From Terriglobia bacterium (lineage in GTDB: Bacteria > Acidobacteriota > Terriglobia > Bryobacterales > Bryobacteraceae): DNA of 64,000 nt. The DNA is taken from NCBI GenBank assembly GCA_020073445.1, contig JAIQFE010000017.1, positions 62,001 to 126,000 on the forward strand, read 5' to 3'. The notes beneath the pieces were generated by a model. The model did not search any database. It worked only from the letters and a program-made list of their open reading frames with translations, and was not told the DNA's origin. A program made the position numbers and the translations under genes. Shown here piece by piece: positions 51,036-59,652 of this stretch; within the stretch, counting starts at the first letter, position 1, and the number at the start of each line of letters is the position of its first letter.

Positions 51036-51728
51036 TTAGCCGTGCTTTTCCACGGCGCGGTCCGGAGTATCCAGCATGTAGCCGATGCCGCGTACCGTCT
51101 GGATCATCTTCTGCGGCCACTTGTCGTCGATCTTGCTGCGCAGGTGACGAATGTACACGTCCACAATGTTGGTCAGCCCGTCGTAATCCATGTCCCAGAC
51201 GTGCTCCACGATCATGGTGCGGCTGAGCGGACGTCCGCGGTTGCGCATCAGGTATTCGAGGATGCTGAACTCCTTGGGCGCCAGCTCGATATTTTCCCCG
51301 TCGCGTGAAACTTTGCGGCGGATGCAATCGAGCGACAGATCGCCGACTTGCAACTTCTCCGGCGTAGGCTGCCCGCGCCGCAACAGCACGCGGACTCGCG
51401 CCAGGAGCTCCACGAAGGCGAACGGCTTGACGAGATAATCGTCGGCGCCGCCTTCCAGGCCCTTTACGCGATCGTCCACGGCGTCGCGAGCGCTCAGGAT
51501 CAGCACCGGCGGACTGACCTTGCGGTTGCGGATTTTCTGCAGCACCGTGAGGCCGTCCACGTCCGGCAGGCCCAGATCCAGGATCACCAGATCGTAGTCG
51601 GTGGAATGGATCATGTCGATCGCCGACCCGCCCGTGGCCGCCACGTCCACCGCATATCCCGCGCTCACCAACCCGCGTGAGAGAAAGTCGGCAATCCGGC
51701 TTTCGTCCTCCACCACCAGAATGCGCAT
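51036..51728 (-). CDS. OmpR-family response regulator
   Basis: A 230-residue regulator starting at the Met of MRILVVEDESR. Asp51 in LVILDLGLP is the phosphorylation site; the C-terminal winged helix has LAPKEFSILEYLMRNRG and NIVDVYIRHLRSKID. The gene starts six bases before the kinase start and is first in the unit. A GGAG ribosome site is present. It is divergent from hicB. Confidence 0.95.
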   Translation of the reverse strand: MRILVVEDESRIADFLSRGLVSAGYAVDVAATGGSAIDMIHSTDYDLVILDLGLPDVDGLTVLQKIRNRKVSPPVLILSARDAVDDRVKGLEGGADDYLVKPFAFVELLARVRVLLRRGQPTPEKLQVGDLSLDCIRRKVSRDGENIELAPKEFSILEYLMRNRGRPLSRTMIVEHVWDMDYDGLTNIVDVYIRHLRSKIDDKWPQKMIQTVRGIGYMLDTPDRAVEKHG

Positions 51729-51780
51729 ATATCTCCAGTTTAGATCGCGCGAAGCCACCGTGTGCCCCGCCCACCGGGAT

Positions 51781-51786
51781 TATAAT
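51781..51786 (+). promoter_or_regulatory. -10 element of hicBA
   Basis: A perfect TATAAT; no good -35 is seen 17 bases upstream. GGAG at 51793-51796 precedes the hicB ATG at 51802. Confidence 0.5.
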
Positions 51787-51801
51787 GAAGGCCGGAGATT
51801 C

Positions 51802-52026
51802 ATGGAGACCATCACGGTAGAATCGATCCCAATCGTCGTAGGGCGAGAGGAAGACGGGCGCTGGTGGGCTGATATCGAATCCATGCCCGGAGTCATGGCT
51901 TATGGCGACACGCGCGATGCGGCGATAGCGGCTGTTCGGGCGCTGGCATTGCGCGTTGCGGCAGACTGCATCGACCACGGGGAAGCAGTCCCCGCGCCGT
52001 TCGCCAAGGTCTTCATCGTGGCATGA
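51802..52026 (+). CDS. hicB: HicB-type antitoxin
   Basis: A 74-residue HicB-like protein: PIVVGREEDGRWWADIESMPGVMAYGDTRDAAIAAVRALALRV is the partial RNase-H-like fold of the family, and no DNA-binding tail follows, so it may need HicA for repression. It is translationally coupled to hicA (ATGA overlap). The start at 51802 has a Shine-Dalgarno site; the frame is open much further upstream but that part is antisense to the regulator gene. Confidence 0.82.
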   Translation: METITVESIPIVVGREEDGRWWADIESMPGVMAYGDTRDAAIAAVRALALRVAADCIDHGEAVPAPFAKVFIVA

Positions 52027-52235
52027 GTCGATGGCCCTCGGTGAAGGCCAAGCGCTTGCTTGCCGCCTTACTCCGGATCGGCTGGACGGTGGTCTGGCAA
52101 AACGGATCGCACCGCAGGCTTCATCGAACGGGTTGGGCCAATTACACTTTCGCGTTTCACGACAACGAAGAGGTTGGCGGAGGGCTTCTCTCCCAGATCG
52201 CCAAGAAAACGGGGCTGCGGCCGGAGGACTTGTAG
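52023..52235 (+). CDS. hicA: HicA-type mRNA interferase toxin
   Basis: A 70-residue HicA (YcfA) toxin with the small double-stranded RNA-binding fold: KRLLAALLRIGWTVVWQNGSHRRLHR, where His30 in GSH is the catalytic residue of the family, and GGGLLSQIAKKTGL at the end. It cleaves mRNA when freed from HicB. The antitoxin-first order is one of the two arrangements known. Confidence 0.85.
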   Translation: MSRWPSVKAKRLLAALLRIGWTVVWQNGSHRRLHRTGWANYTFAFHDNEEVGGGLLSQIAKKTGLRPEDL

Positions 52236-52258
52236 GGCTTCAGGACTGAACAACGCCG

Positions 52259-53089
52259 CTAGTCGTCGTATTCGTAATCTTCGTCTCGTACGCGTCCGAA
52301 GCGCTTAGTTCTGAAGTTGTATTTCCGGCAAAATCCCATCTTGCGAACGCGTTTCGCGTCGTCAAGATACTCGATCCACCCGATAACAAAAAGATTAATG
52401 GCATCTGGCTCATCGGGCCGTCCGTTTTTCACCCACTCCAATCGGTTCGCAATAGCGTTCCGTTCGCCTACACCTAGTTCTCTGGGTGTGGTGGGAAAGT
52501 CCATCGGCTTGCCCTCCCCGCCCGTTATGACTCCCACTTCACTAAGAACAGCGCCGATTTTCCCATCGTAGGGCGTGAGCGCCGGAAGATGTTGGGCGAC
52601 CACGATCTCCGCATAAACGCGCTTGAGGGATGCTCTTGTCGCGCCAGCGTTATACACTCGGAACTGCCCCTTGATCGACATAGTTCCTATTCCCTCAGCT
52701 TGCATGAACCTCACCACAAGCTTCGGGCGATGAGTATTTACAAAAGTTTCTTGGGCGATGTCGGAGCTTCTTTCAGAGGCGTCAGCACTCTTCCTGGCGG
52801 CATCCGCGCTATCTTGGGCTACCTTAACGGTCTTTCCCATCACGCTCAATTGGTAGACGCCGACAACTACCAGGAGCACAGTCGCGCAAATGAGAACGTA
52901 GTCGGCCAGTTCCTTGGCGACGCTGAGAGTCGGTAACGCAGTAACGTTTACCGCAGCAGATTGCTTGTTCTCCTGCTCTGGACTGCGCGGTGGTTCCTTG
53001 GACGGTTCTTGGGCATGAACTAGACACGCGACGGCCAATAGCAATACTGCGTGGCTCACGTTGCGCCACATCGCTCGATGCAGATCCAT
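52259..53089 (-). CDS. Membrane protein with signal peptide, unknown function
   Basis: A 276-residue protein. An N-terminal signal or first helix (HAVLLLAVACLVHA) and a second membrane helix (DYVLICATVLLVVVGVYQL, about residues 62-80) frame a Pro/Glu-rich linker; a coiled-coil-like stretch VAQDSADAARKSADASERS follows, then a soluble C-terminal domain. Similar small two-helix proteins with an Ala/Ser helix are common in Acidobacteriota. TACTAT lies seven bases before the ATG. Function unknown. Confidence 0.7.
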   Translation of the reverse strand: MDLHRAMWRNVSHAVLLLAVACLVHAQEPSKEPPRSPEQENKQSAAVNVTALPTLSVAKELADYVLICATVLLVVVGVYQLSVMGKTVKVAQDSADAARKSADASERSSDIAQETFVNTHRPKLVVRFMQAEGIGTMSIKGQFRVYNAGATRASLKRVYAEIVVAQHLPALTPYDGKIGAVLSEVGVITGGEGKPMDFPTTPRELGVGERNAIANRLEWVKNGRPDEPDAINLFVIGWIEYLDDAKRVRKMGFCRKYNFRTKRFGRVRDEDYEYDD

Positions 53090-53104
53090 CGTGCTGATAG
53101 TACC

Positions 53105-53863
53105 CTACCTTGCCCGCTTCACCCGATAATCTTCCACTGCCGGCATCCGCACCACGCGGCACATCTCAAACAGCCGCGACCTCGCCCGTTCCCCGATCGC
53201 TTCCCGCAGCGACTTCTTATGCACGTCCGACCCGCCAGGTGTCGTGTAAGCAATAGATCCGGTATCGTCCGGGCTCAGATTCGTCGTCGCGATCAGAGGC
53301 TTACGATGATTGCAGCGATACGTCACGATCGAGGTCACCGTATCCTCCACCCAGTCCGTGACGCGATGCGAGCCGAGATCGTCCAGCAGCAGCACCTCGG
53401 CGTCCAAGGCCGAGCGGTACGTTTCTTTGTCGGTCGAACCCGACGACTTGTCGTAACTCGAGCGAATCCGGTCCAGCAGATTCTGATAGTCGAAGAAGAT
53501 TCCTTCGTGGCCTTTGTCGATGATGGCCTTCAGTGCGGCCACCGCCAGGTGGGTTTTCCCGGTCCCCGTATCGCCGCACAGCAGAAGTCCCGGACGTTCC
53601 GGAGCGGGGAACTCGCGCACGAAGCTGCGGACCTGCATGAGCACCGTGCCCAGGCCCGTTCGTGCAATCGGATTGTCCTGCGGAATCTGGAAATTATCTA
53701 GCGTCGCCCGTGCGTAGTTGGGCGGGATACCCGAGCCTTCCTGCAGCGCCTCCGCGCGAGCTTCTCCCGCGCAACGGCAGGGCTCCGCACCCGATAAACC
53801 GGCGCGCTCGATGATCTTCCAGCCGGTTCCTCCGCAAATGGGACATACTGCCGCTGCTGCCAT
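53105..53863 (-). CDS. DnaC/IstB-like AAA+ ATPase with N-terminal zinc finger
   Basis: A 252-residue ATPase. The N-terminal CPICGGTGW...PCRCAG is a zinc finger; the AAA+ core has Walker A GDTGTGKTHLAVA, Walker B VLLLDDLG and the sensor ATTNLSPDD, closest to the DnaC/DnaI helicase loaders. No transposase is nearby, so a chromosomal loader is likelier than an IS-borne IstB. The ATG at 53863 has an AGGAGT ribosome site; the upstream in-frame Met at 53887 lacks one. Confidence 0.88.
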   Translation of the reverse strand: MAAAAVCPICGGTGWKIIERAGLSGAEPCRCAGEARAEALQEGSGIPPNYARATLDNFQIPQDNPIARTGLGTVLMQVRSFVREFPAPERPGLLLCGDTGTGKTHLAVAALKAIIDKGHEGIFFDYQNLLDRIRSSYDKSSGSTDKETYRSALDAEVLLLDDLGSHRVTDWVEDTVTSIVTYRCNHRKPLIATTNLSPDDTGSIAYTTPGGSDVHKKSLREAIGERARSRLFEMCRVVRMPAVEDYRVKRAR

Positions 53864-53888
53864 TGCCAAACTCCTATTACTCAACACG

Positions 53889-54362
53889 TTACTCGACGAC
53901 TACCAATATCTCGCCTGCACCCACCGTAGCACCCGGCCGCGCACGAACTTCCGCCACGCGTCCCGCCTTAGGCGACTTCATTTCATTCTGCATCTTCATC
54001 GCTTCCACAACAACGAGGCCCTGTCCTTCTTCCACCGCGTCGCCGGCCGCTACTAAAACGCGAATCACTTTCCCCGGCATGGAAGCCGCGATTTCCTGCC
54101 GTCCGTGGTTCGCCGACGCGCCTTGTCCGGGCCGCAGATCGCGCGGATCGAATACCTCCATCGAGAGCAGGCGCCCATTGACCCATATTTCTTTTCCCGC
54201 TCCCTGACTCACCGAATAGCTGCGCCCATTGAGCAGAACGGAGGATCCTTCGAGCGAGAACTCGCCTTCGATCGCAACTCCGTCCTCTCGGACATAACTC
54301 AGGCGCGAGCCTTCGACCTCGATCGTTCCCGAGCGGCCATTTACCGCGACATGCCGCTTCAT
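53889..54362 (-). CDS. Biotin carboxyl carrier protein domain
   Basis: A 157-residue carrier. The biotin-attachment Lys123 lies in VEAMKMQNEM within a C-terminal barrel (about residues 90-157). The N-terminal half is a beta-rich extension. It overlaps the biotin carboxylase gene by four bases and would form the biotin half of an acyl-CoA or acetyl-CoA carboxylase; the carboxyltransferase subunit is not in the window. Confidence 0.92.
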   Translation of the reverse strand: MKRHVAVNGRSGTIEVEGSRLSYVREDGVAIEGEFSLEGSSVLLNGRSYSVSQGAGKEIWVNGRLLSMEVFDPRDLRPGQGASANHGRQEIAASMPGKVIRVLVAAGDAVEEGQGLVVVEAMKMQNEMKSPKAGRVAEVRARPGATVGAGEILVVVE

Positions 54363-55855
54363 CGGAGAAGTCCCTCGCGTCCGGAATCGAGCCAGCGACT
54401 GGCTCTGCCGGTCTGGAGACCGGCGCTAATGGGCTCGAGCATCAAGACCAACGCCGCCGCAGCCTCGGCTTCCGGACCGACTTCCGTCTTCTTCCGTCTC
54501 TTAAAGAAACGTTCCAAGAACGAAGTCGACAGCCGCCCGCTGAGAAACTCCGCGTCGGCGAGCACTTCGCGGAAGAACGCAATGTTGTTCCGAACGCCCG
54601 TCAGCACGTACTCCGAAAGCGCCCGGTCGAGCCTGCGAATCGCCGTTTCCCTTGTCGGTCCCCACGCGGCTAGCTTAGCCAGCAGCGGATCGTATTCCAG
54701 CGGCACATTCCAGCCTTCAAAAATGCCAGAGTCCAGCCGGATTCCCGGACCCGACGGCTCGCTCAAGTGCGAGATCGTTCCCGGCGCCGGCAGGAAATCG
54801 TGATCCGGATCCTCCGCATAAATCCGGCACTCGATCGCCGAACCTCGCCACTCGATGTCCTCTTGCCGAAGCGTTAGCGGCTCGCCGGCTGCGATCTTCA
54901 GTTGCCATTCCACCAGATCCAGCCCGGTCACGAGCTCCGTCACCGGATGTTCCACCTGCAGACGTGTATTCGCCTCCAGGAAATAGAAATTCGCGTCGCG
55001 GTCGACCAGGAACTCCACCGTCCCCGCGTTGGCATATCCCGCTGCGCGAGCCACCTTCACGGCCGCTTGCCCCATCCGCTCGCGCAAATCCGCCCCCAAA
55101 TCCGGATGAGACGCCATCAACGGGGAAGGGCACTCCTCGATCACCTTTTGATGCCGCCGCTGCGTGGAACACTCGCGCTCGCCCAGGTGGATCAAGTGGC
55201 CGTGATGATCCCCCAGGATCTGGATTTCGATGTGCCGCGGCTCGTCCACCAGTTTCTCGACGTAGACCTCGCTGTTGCCAAAAGCACGTCCGGCTTCGCT
55301 CGCGGCGTCGCGCAGCGCGGATTGCAGCTCGGCTTCGCCGTCGACCCTGCGCATCCCTTTGCCGCCTCCGCCCGCCGAGGCTTTGAGCAGCACGGGATAA
55401 CCCAGGGAGTGCGCCGCTGCCCGCGCTTCCTCCCATCCGGACAAAGCACGCTCGGTTCCTGGAACCACCGGCGCGCCCGCAGCGATCGCCAGTTGCCGAG
55501 CCGCGGTCTTCGATCCCAGCTTGCGGATCGCCTTGGCGGGCGGGCCGATGAACACGATGCCGGCGGCCTCGCACGCCTCGGCGAACTCCGCGTTCTCGCT
55601 CAGGAATCCATAGCCGGGGTGAATCGCCTCCGCGCCGTGCCGTTTGGCCGCATCCACGATTCGGTCGATTCGCAGGTAGCTTTCCGAAGAAGGAGAGGGT
55701 CCTACATGCGCGGCTTCGTCCGCCAGGCGCACTGCCAGCGATCCCCGGTCGGCATCCGAGTACGCCGCGACGCTTGCGATCCCTAACTCCCGGAGCGCCC
55801 GCACCACACGCACGGCGATCTCGCCGCGATTCGCTACCAGCACCTTGCGGAACAT
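54359..55855 (-). CDS. Biotin carboxylase
   Basis: A 498-residue ATP-dependent enzyme (AccC/PccA type) that carboxylates the biotin of the carrier encoded next to it. MFRKVLVANRGEIAVRV at the start, the ATP-grasp GGGGKGMR, EMNTRLQVEHPVTE-like LEANTRLQVEHPVTE and the catalytic Glu-Lys pair are seen. A C-terminal extension (about residues 440-498, with KRRKKTEVGPEAEAA) goes beyond typical AccC. The start was set at 55855, one base inside the Smr gene's stop, which gives the family N-terminus. Confidence 0.93.
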   Translation of the reverse strand: MFRKVLVANRGEIAVRVVRALRELGIASVAAYSDADRGSLAVRLADEAAHVGPSPSSESYLRIDRIVDAAKRHGAEAIHPGYGFLSENAEFAEACEAAGIVFIGPPAKAIRKLGSKTAARQLAIAAGAPVVPGTERALSGWEEARAAAHSLGYPVLLKASAGGGGKGMRRVDGEAELQSALRDAASEAGRAFGNSEVYVEKLVDEPRHIEIQILGDHHGHLIHLGERECSTQRRHQKVIEECPSPLMASHPDLGADLRERMGQAAVKVARAAGYANAGTVEFLVDRDANFYFLEANTRLQVEHPVTELVTGLDLVEWQLKIAAGEPLTLRQEDIEWRGSAIECRIYAEDPDHDFLPAPGTISHLSEPSGPGIRLDSGIFEGWNVPLEYDPLLAKLAAWGPTRETAIRRLDRALSEYVLTGVRNNIAFFREVLADAEFLSGRLSTSFLERFFKRRKKTEVGPEAEAAAALVLMLEPISAGLQTGRASRWLDSGREGLLR

Positions 55856-56163
55856 CAACGCAGATTCACCCGTAGTGTCACGAGCGTAGCGCCCCATCCG
55901 CCCGCTTCCGCCGGGGCGTCGCCGTAGTGCTCCACGAAGGCTGTCCGCGCCAGAATCGCCCGAACCATTTCGCGCTGGACTCCGATGCCGCGGCCATGGA
56001 TGATCCGCAAGGCTTTGTATCCCAGGCGATGGGCTTCGGCCAGATATTCCTCCACGACTTCCTTGACATCCTTGGCGGGAACACTATGCAAATCAAACAC
56101 ATCCGTGATCGGTATCGCCACCGGTCCAATGCCGGGTGGTTCACTAAAGGTCTCGTCAGCCAT
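55855..56163 (-). CDS. Smr-domain protein
   Basis: A 102-residue protein that is essentially one Smr (MutS2 C-terminal) domain: DVFDLHSVPAKDVKEVVEEYL and LRIIHGRGIGVQREMVRAIL carry the conserved DxH and HGxG motifs, associated with nuclease or DNA/RNA-binding activity. It is the first gene of the unit with the biotin carboxylase (TGATG overlap). The context is not obviously related to nucleic acid repair. Confidence 0.85.
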   Translation of the reverse strand: MADETFSEPPGIGPVAIPITDVFDLHSVPAKDVKEVVEEYLAEAHRLGYKALRIIHGRGIGVQREMVRAILARTAFVEHYGDAPAEAGGWGATLVTLRVNLR

Positions 56164-56280
56164 GGCCGATTTACTAGGTGTGCGGTTGTCTCAATGGTAC
56201 ACCTTAGAATCGGTCTGAACAGTACGGGTGGCCCCTACTCTTTCTTCTCTTAGGACTGCTGCAGACCGAGTGCCAGCTGT

Positions 56281-56308
56281 TAGAATCGGGCTGGTAATAT
56301 CGAGCCCG
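56281..56308 (+). promoter_or_regulatory. Hairpin with TAGAAT upstream of the zinc-ribbon gene
   Basis: TAGAAT (56281-56286) is followed by CGGGCT (56287-56292) and AGCCCG (56303-56308), a six-base perfect stem with a ten-base loop. A transcript starting near 56293 would leave out half of it, so the symmetry may be an operator rather than an RNA hairpin. Confidence 0.4.
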
Positions 56309-56317
56309 GAATATTAG

Positions 56318-57298
56318 ATGCTTTGCTTTTTGTGCGGTAAAAAGATCGGTTTAATGCGGAGGCTGGTGGACCAGCAATACTGTTCCCCTGCCCATCGCAA
56401 GGAATCCAGGCTCGCCTCCGCACAGGCGTACCGCGAAGAAGATGATCTGGAACATTGGTCCGTCATGCGATCCAAGGATAAGAAGAGAACTTCGGCCCGT
56501 CCGACGGCCACCACCGGCCAGACCGCTTCGATCTTTGCCTTCCTGACGGTGGGTAGCCTTCTGGTTGCCGCCCTGCTGCTTCCCGGACCAGGACCCGGCG
56601 CTTCGTTTCCTCAAGTTTCGCTTGACCCATCCATCAAACGGAGCCTACCGACCCGCGCCTGGGATGCGGTGGGCGAAGTGGTCCGGAGTCAGGCTCCGGT
56701 CACTCTGCATCACGAGTTTCGATCGGGCTTCAGCGACTGGGTAACGGTGAGTTCCCGCGCCCTGACCGGCGCGGATGATCGCGATTGGCTGAGCGCTTCT
56801 CGCCCGGTCTTGTCCCGTCCGGTGTCGCTGCGCTTATGGGAGCGTTCTTCTTCTCTGCAGAATTACCAGATGGAGTTCCAAGGCCAGATGCAGGGCCGCA
56901 GCCTGAGTTGGGCGTTTCGCGCGGCCGATGGAAGCAATTACTACGCCACCAAGCTGGTGATCGCCAAGCCCGGAAGCGATCACAACGCCGGACTGGTGCG
57001 CTACGCCGTGATCGATGGGCGCGAATCAGCCGCGGTACGGTTGCCTTTGCCGCTGAGCCTGGAGCGTGGCGTCGACTATCGCGTGCGCATGACTGTACAG
57101 GACGACCACTTCATCACCTATCTGAACGGCCAAGTCATCAGCTCCTGGACCGATTCCGTGCTCAAGCGCGGCGGCGTAGGTTTCTTCGAAGATCAGAACG
57201 ATCCGCAAAACGTAGCCTGGATCAGCGTGTCGGAACGCGACAGCTTCATGGGCCGCATGCTGGCCCACTTCTCGCTGTTCGTGATCCCCGGCCGCTAG
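56318..57298 (+). CDS. Membrane protein with N-terminal zinc ribbon and C-terminal jelly-roll
   Basis: A 326-residue protein. Residues 1-25 form a zinc ribbon (CFLCGKKIG...QYCSPAHR), then a membrane helix (IFAFLTVGSLLVAALLLPG, about residues 72-90), and from about residue 130 an external domain with SLSWAFRAADGSNYYATKLVI and FITYLNGQVISSW, matching DUF1080/LamG-like concanavalin folds. This would place a cytoplasmic zinc ribbon opposite an external ligand-binding domain. Function unknown. Confidence 0.8.
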   Translation: MLCFLCGKKIGLMRRLVDQQYCSPAHRKESRLASAQAYREEDDLEHWSVMRSKDKKRTSARPTATTGQTASIFAFLTVGSLLVAALLLPGPGPGASFPQVSLDPSIKRSLPTRAWDAVGEVVRSQAPVTLHHEFRSGFSDWVTVSSRALTGADDRDWLSASRPVLSRPVSLRLWERSSSLQNYQMEFQGQMQGRSLSWAFRAADGSNYYATKLVIAKPGSDHNAGLVRYAVIDGRESAAVRLPLPLSLERGVDYRVRMTVQDDHFITYLNGQVISSWTDSVLKRGGVGFFEDQNDPQNVAWISVSERDSFMGRMLAHFSLFVIPGR

Positions 57299-57306
57299 CC
57301 CTTCTT

Positions 57307-57660
57307 CTAAGCTTTCTTCAAGACGAACTCAAAAGGCATCCCAGCGGCGTCGCCTTTGACTTTCAACTCGCTTCCCGACACGACACCCGTATAGGTGATC
57401 GTAAACGGCATCCCGAAGTCCAGGTTGACGGTGAACGAGATGTTGTTGCCGTCGACCTTTCCTTCCGTGATCGGAATTTCCATCCCCGGCATGAACTCCA
57501 GAGAGCCGGTCAGCTTGGCGCCATCCGCCTTGAAGCTGAACGTCTGAGGGAAGTCCCCGTTGGGCGTCGAGATGGTGCCGGTCCACTTGCCGTCGACGTC
57601 GGCGGCGAAGGCCGAAACCGCCAGCAGAAGAAACGTTATCGCGAACTTGGAAAGTTGCAT
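57307..57660 (-). CDS. Small exported beta-barrel-like protein
   Basis: A 117-residue exported protein (signal MQLSKFAITFLLLAVSAFA). The mature part is a run of alternating strands: VDGKWTGTIST, TFSFKADGAKLTGSLEF, GKVDGNNISFTVNLD, ITYTGVVSGSELKVKGDA, a pattern of small lipocalin-like secreted proteins frequent in Acidobacteriota. Function unknown. TAGTAT lies six bases before the ATG. Confidence 0.75.
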   Translation of the reverse strand: MQLSKFAITFLLLAVSAFAADVDGKWTGTISTPNGDFPQTFSFKADGAKLTGSLEFMPGMEIPITEGKVDGNNISFTVNLDFGMPFTITYTGVVSGSELKVKGDAAGMPFEFVLKKA

Positions 57661-57669
57661 GCTCCGATA

Positions 57670-59652
57670 CTACCCCACAAGCCCGGCCCGTTCCAGCAGC
57701 GCCTGTGGATCCGGATCGCGCCCCATGAAGGAGCGGTACAGCTGGGCTGGATCCTCGCTATCGCCGCGGGCCAGGATCTTGTCGCGATAATCACGACCCA
57801 CGGTCTCACTGAATACGCCTTCCTTGCGGAAGCGAGTAAACGCATCGGCGTCCAACACCTCGGCCCACTTGTACGAATAGTAGCCGGCGCCGTATCCCAC
57901 CGGGCTCGAGAACAAGTGCGTGAAGCCGGTGATCATGGCATAGTCTTCCGGTAGCGGAGACGCCGCGAAGGGCTGCATCATCCGGCGGGCGTACGCGACT
58001 ACATCTTCCTTCCCGTCCCATTCGCGATGCAGCGCGAGATCGACATAGCCGAGTCCGAGCTGCCGCATCTGCGCGTTGGCAGCGCGAAACGTCTTGGCCC
58101 GTTTCATCTTCTGAAACAGGTCTTCGGGAATGGCGGCGCCGGTTTCCCAATGCCGCGCCAGAAGGTCCAGCGCCTCGCGTTCCCAGCACCAGTTCTCCAT
58201 GATCTGCGACGGAAGCTCGACGAAGTCCCACGGCACGCTGGTTCCCGCCAGGCTTCGCACCTCGACGCGAGTCAATAGATGATGCAGCAGATGCCCGAAT
58301 TCGTGGAAGATCGTCTCGGCTTCACGATGCGTCAGCAGTGCGGGCTTCCCGTCCACCGGAGGAGTCAGATTCCCGCAGATCAGCCCTAGGTGCGGCTTGC
58401 TCTTGGCCGGATCGCCGGTGATGAGCGAATCCATCCACGCGCCGCCGCGCTTGTTTTCGCGCGGATACCAATCGGCGTAAAACGACCCGAGGTGAGCGTT
58501 GTTCCCCGCATCGCGAACCTCAAATGTCTTCACCGCCGGATCCCAGACCGGCATATCGCTCACTTGCGTCACGCGGATTCCGAGAATGCGGCCGAAGATC
58601 TCGAACATTCCGGAAACCACGCGATCCAGAGGAAAGTATGGCCGCAGAGCTTCTTCGTCGAAATCGTACAACGCCGCGCGCTGCTTTTCGGCCCAGTAGC
58701 CGATATCCCAAGGCTCGAGTTTCTTGCCGGCGAAGGTCTCCAGCTCCTGATTCTCTTCGCGGAAGCGTTTTTCGGTCTTGGTGCGCAAGTCGCGCAGGAA
58801 ATTCTGCGCGCGCTCGCCGGTGTGCGCCATGCGATCGTCGAGAACCAGGTCGGAGAAATCCCGGAAGCCCAACAGCTTGGCTTTCTCGTTCCGCAGCTCC
58901 AGGATCTTGGCCATCAGGGCGCGGTTATCGTGCTTCCCGGAAGCCGCTCGAGTGTTGTACGCGTGCCAGACCTGCTCTCTGACCTTCCCATCGTCCAGAT
59001 ACGTCATCACCGCTACGTAGCTTGGACCCTGCAAGGTGAAACGCCATCCGGCCACTTTCTTCGCTTCGGCCGCGGCGCGGGCCATCGCCACCGCCGACGG
59101 CGGCAAGCCTTTGAGCTGCGCTTCGTCCGTGATCACCATCTCCCAGGCATGGGTGGCATCGAGGACGTTCTCTGAGAATTTCGTGGTGGCTTCGGCCAGT
59201 GCGACGTCGATTTCTTTCAACCTGGCTTTGCCCGCCGCGTCGAGGTCCGCTCCGTGCCGCTTGAACGAATCGATGGTCTTGGTCAGGAAGCGCTGATAGG
59301 TCCCTTTGAGCGAGCGCCCTTCTTCGGTGCCCGCGTACGCCTTGATCGCCTTCCACAGTCCCTCATTCAAAGGGATGCTCGAATAGAACGCGCTGGCTTT
59401 GGGCTGCACGGCATTATGGGCCGCGCGAAAGGCCGGCGTAGTGGCGACGCTTTCGATGTGTCGCACCACGCTCAACGCGAAGTCGAGCCGTTCGGTCATG
59501 ATGTCGATCGCCTTCAGCGGATTCGGATCGGTGACGGCGGCCTCCACGCGTTGGTTGGCGTCGGCCAGCAGTTCGTCGACCGCCGGCTCGACGTGTGTGG
59601 CTTCCACCTGGTCGAAGGGAACTTTGAACGCGATCTCGGTTAAGGGATTCAT
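57670..59652 (-). CDS. M3-family oligopeptidase (OpdA/Dcp-like)
   Basis: A 660-residue zinc metallopeptidase. The active-site helix is HEFGHLLHH, with the third ligand Glu in the downstream FVELPSQIMENW. Length and the N-terminal helical domain fit OpdA/PrlC. It degrades short peptides, including signal-peptide fragments, in the cytoplasm (no signal sequence). The start overlaps the stop of the next gene by four bases. Confidence 0.95.
   Translation of the reverse strand: MNPLTEIAFKVPFDQVEATHVEPAVDELLADANQRVEAAVTDPNPLKAIDIMTERLDFALSVVRHIESVATTPAFRAAHNAVQPKASAFYSSIPLNEGLWKAIKAYAGTEEGRSLKGTYQRFLTKTIDSFKRHGADLDAAGKARLKEIDVALAEATTKFSENVLDATHAWEMVITDEAQLKGLPPSAVAMARAAAEAKKVAGWRFTLQGPSYVAVMTYLDDGKVREQVWHAYNTRAASGKHDNRALMAKILELRNEKAKLLGFRDFSDLVLDDRMAHTGERAQNFLRDLRTKTEKRFREENQELETFAGKKLEPWDIGYWAEKQRAALYDFDEEALRPYFPLDRVVSGMFEIFGRILGIRVTQVSDMPVWDPAVKTFEVRDAGNNAHLGSFYADWYPRENKRGGAWMDSLITGDPAKSKPHLGLICGNLTPPVDGKPALLTHREAETIFHEFGHLLHHLLTRVEVRSLAGTSVPWDFVELPSQIMENWCWEREALDLLARHWETGAAIPEDLFQKMKRAKTFRAANAQMRQLGLGYVDLALHREWDGKEDVVAYARRMMQPFAASPLPEDYAMITGFTHLFSSPVGYGAGYYSYKWAEVLDADAFTRFRKEGVFSETVGRDYRDKILARGDSEDPAQLYRSFMGRDPDPQALLERAGLVG

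Noticed and set aside
53105-53863. IstB transposition protein
   Set aside because: The ATPase resembles IstB, but there is no IstA transposase or inverted repeat nearby, so a DnaC-like helicase loader is more likely.
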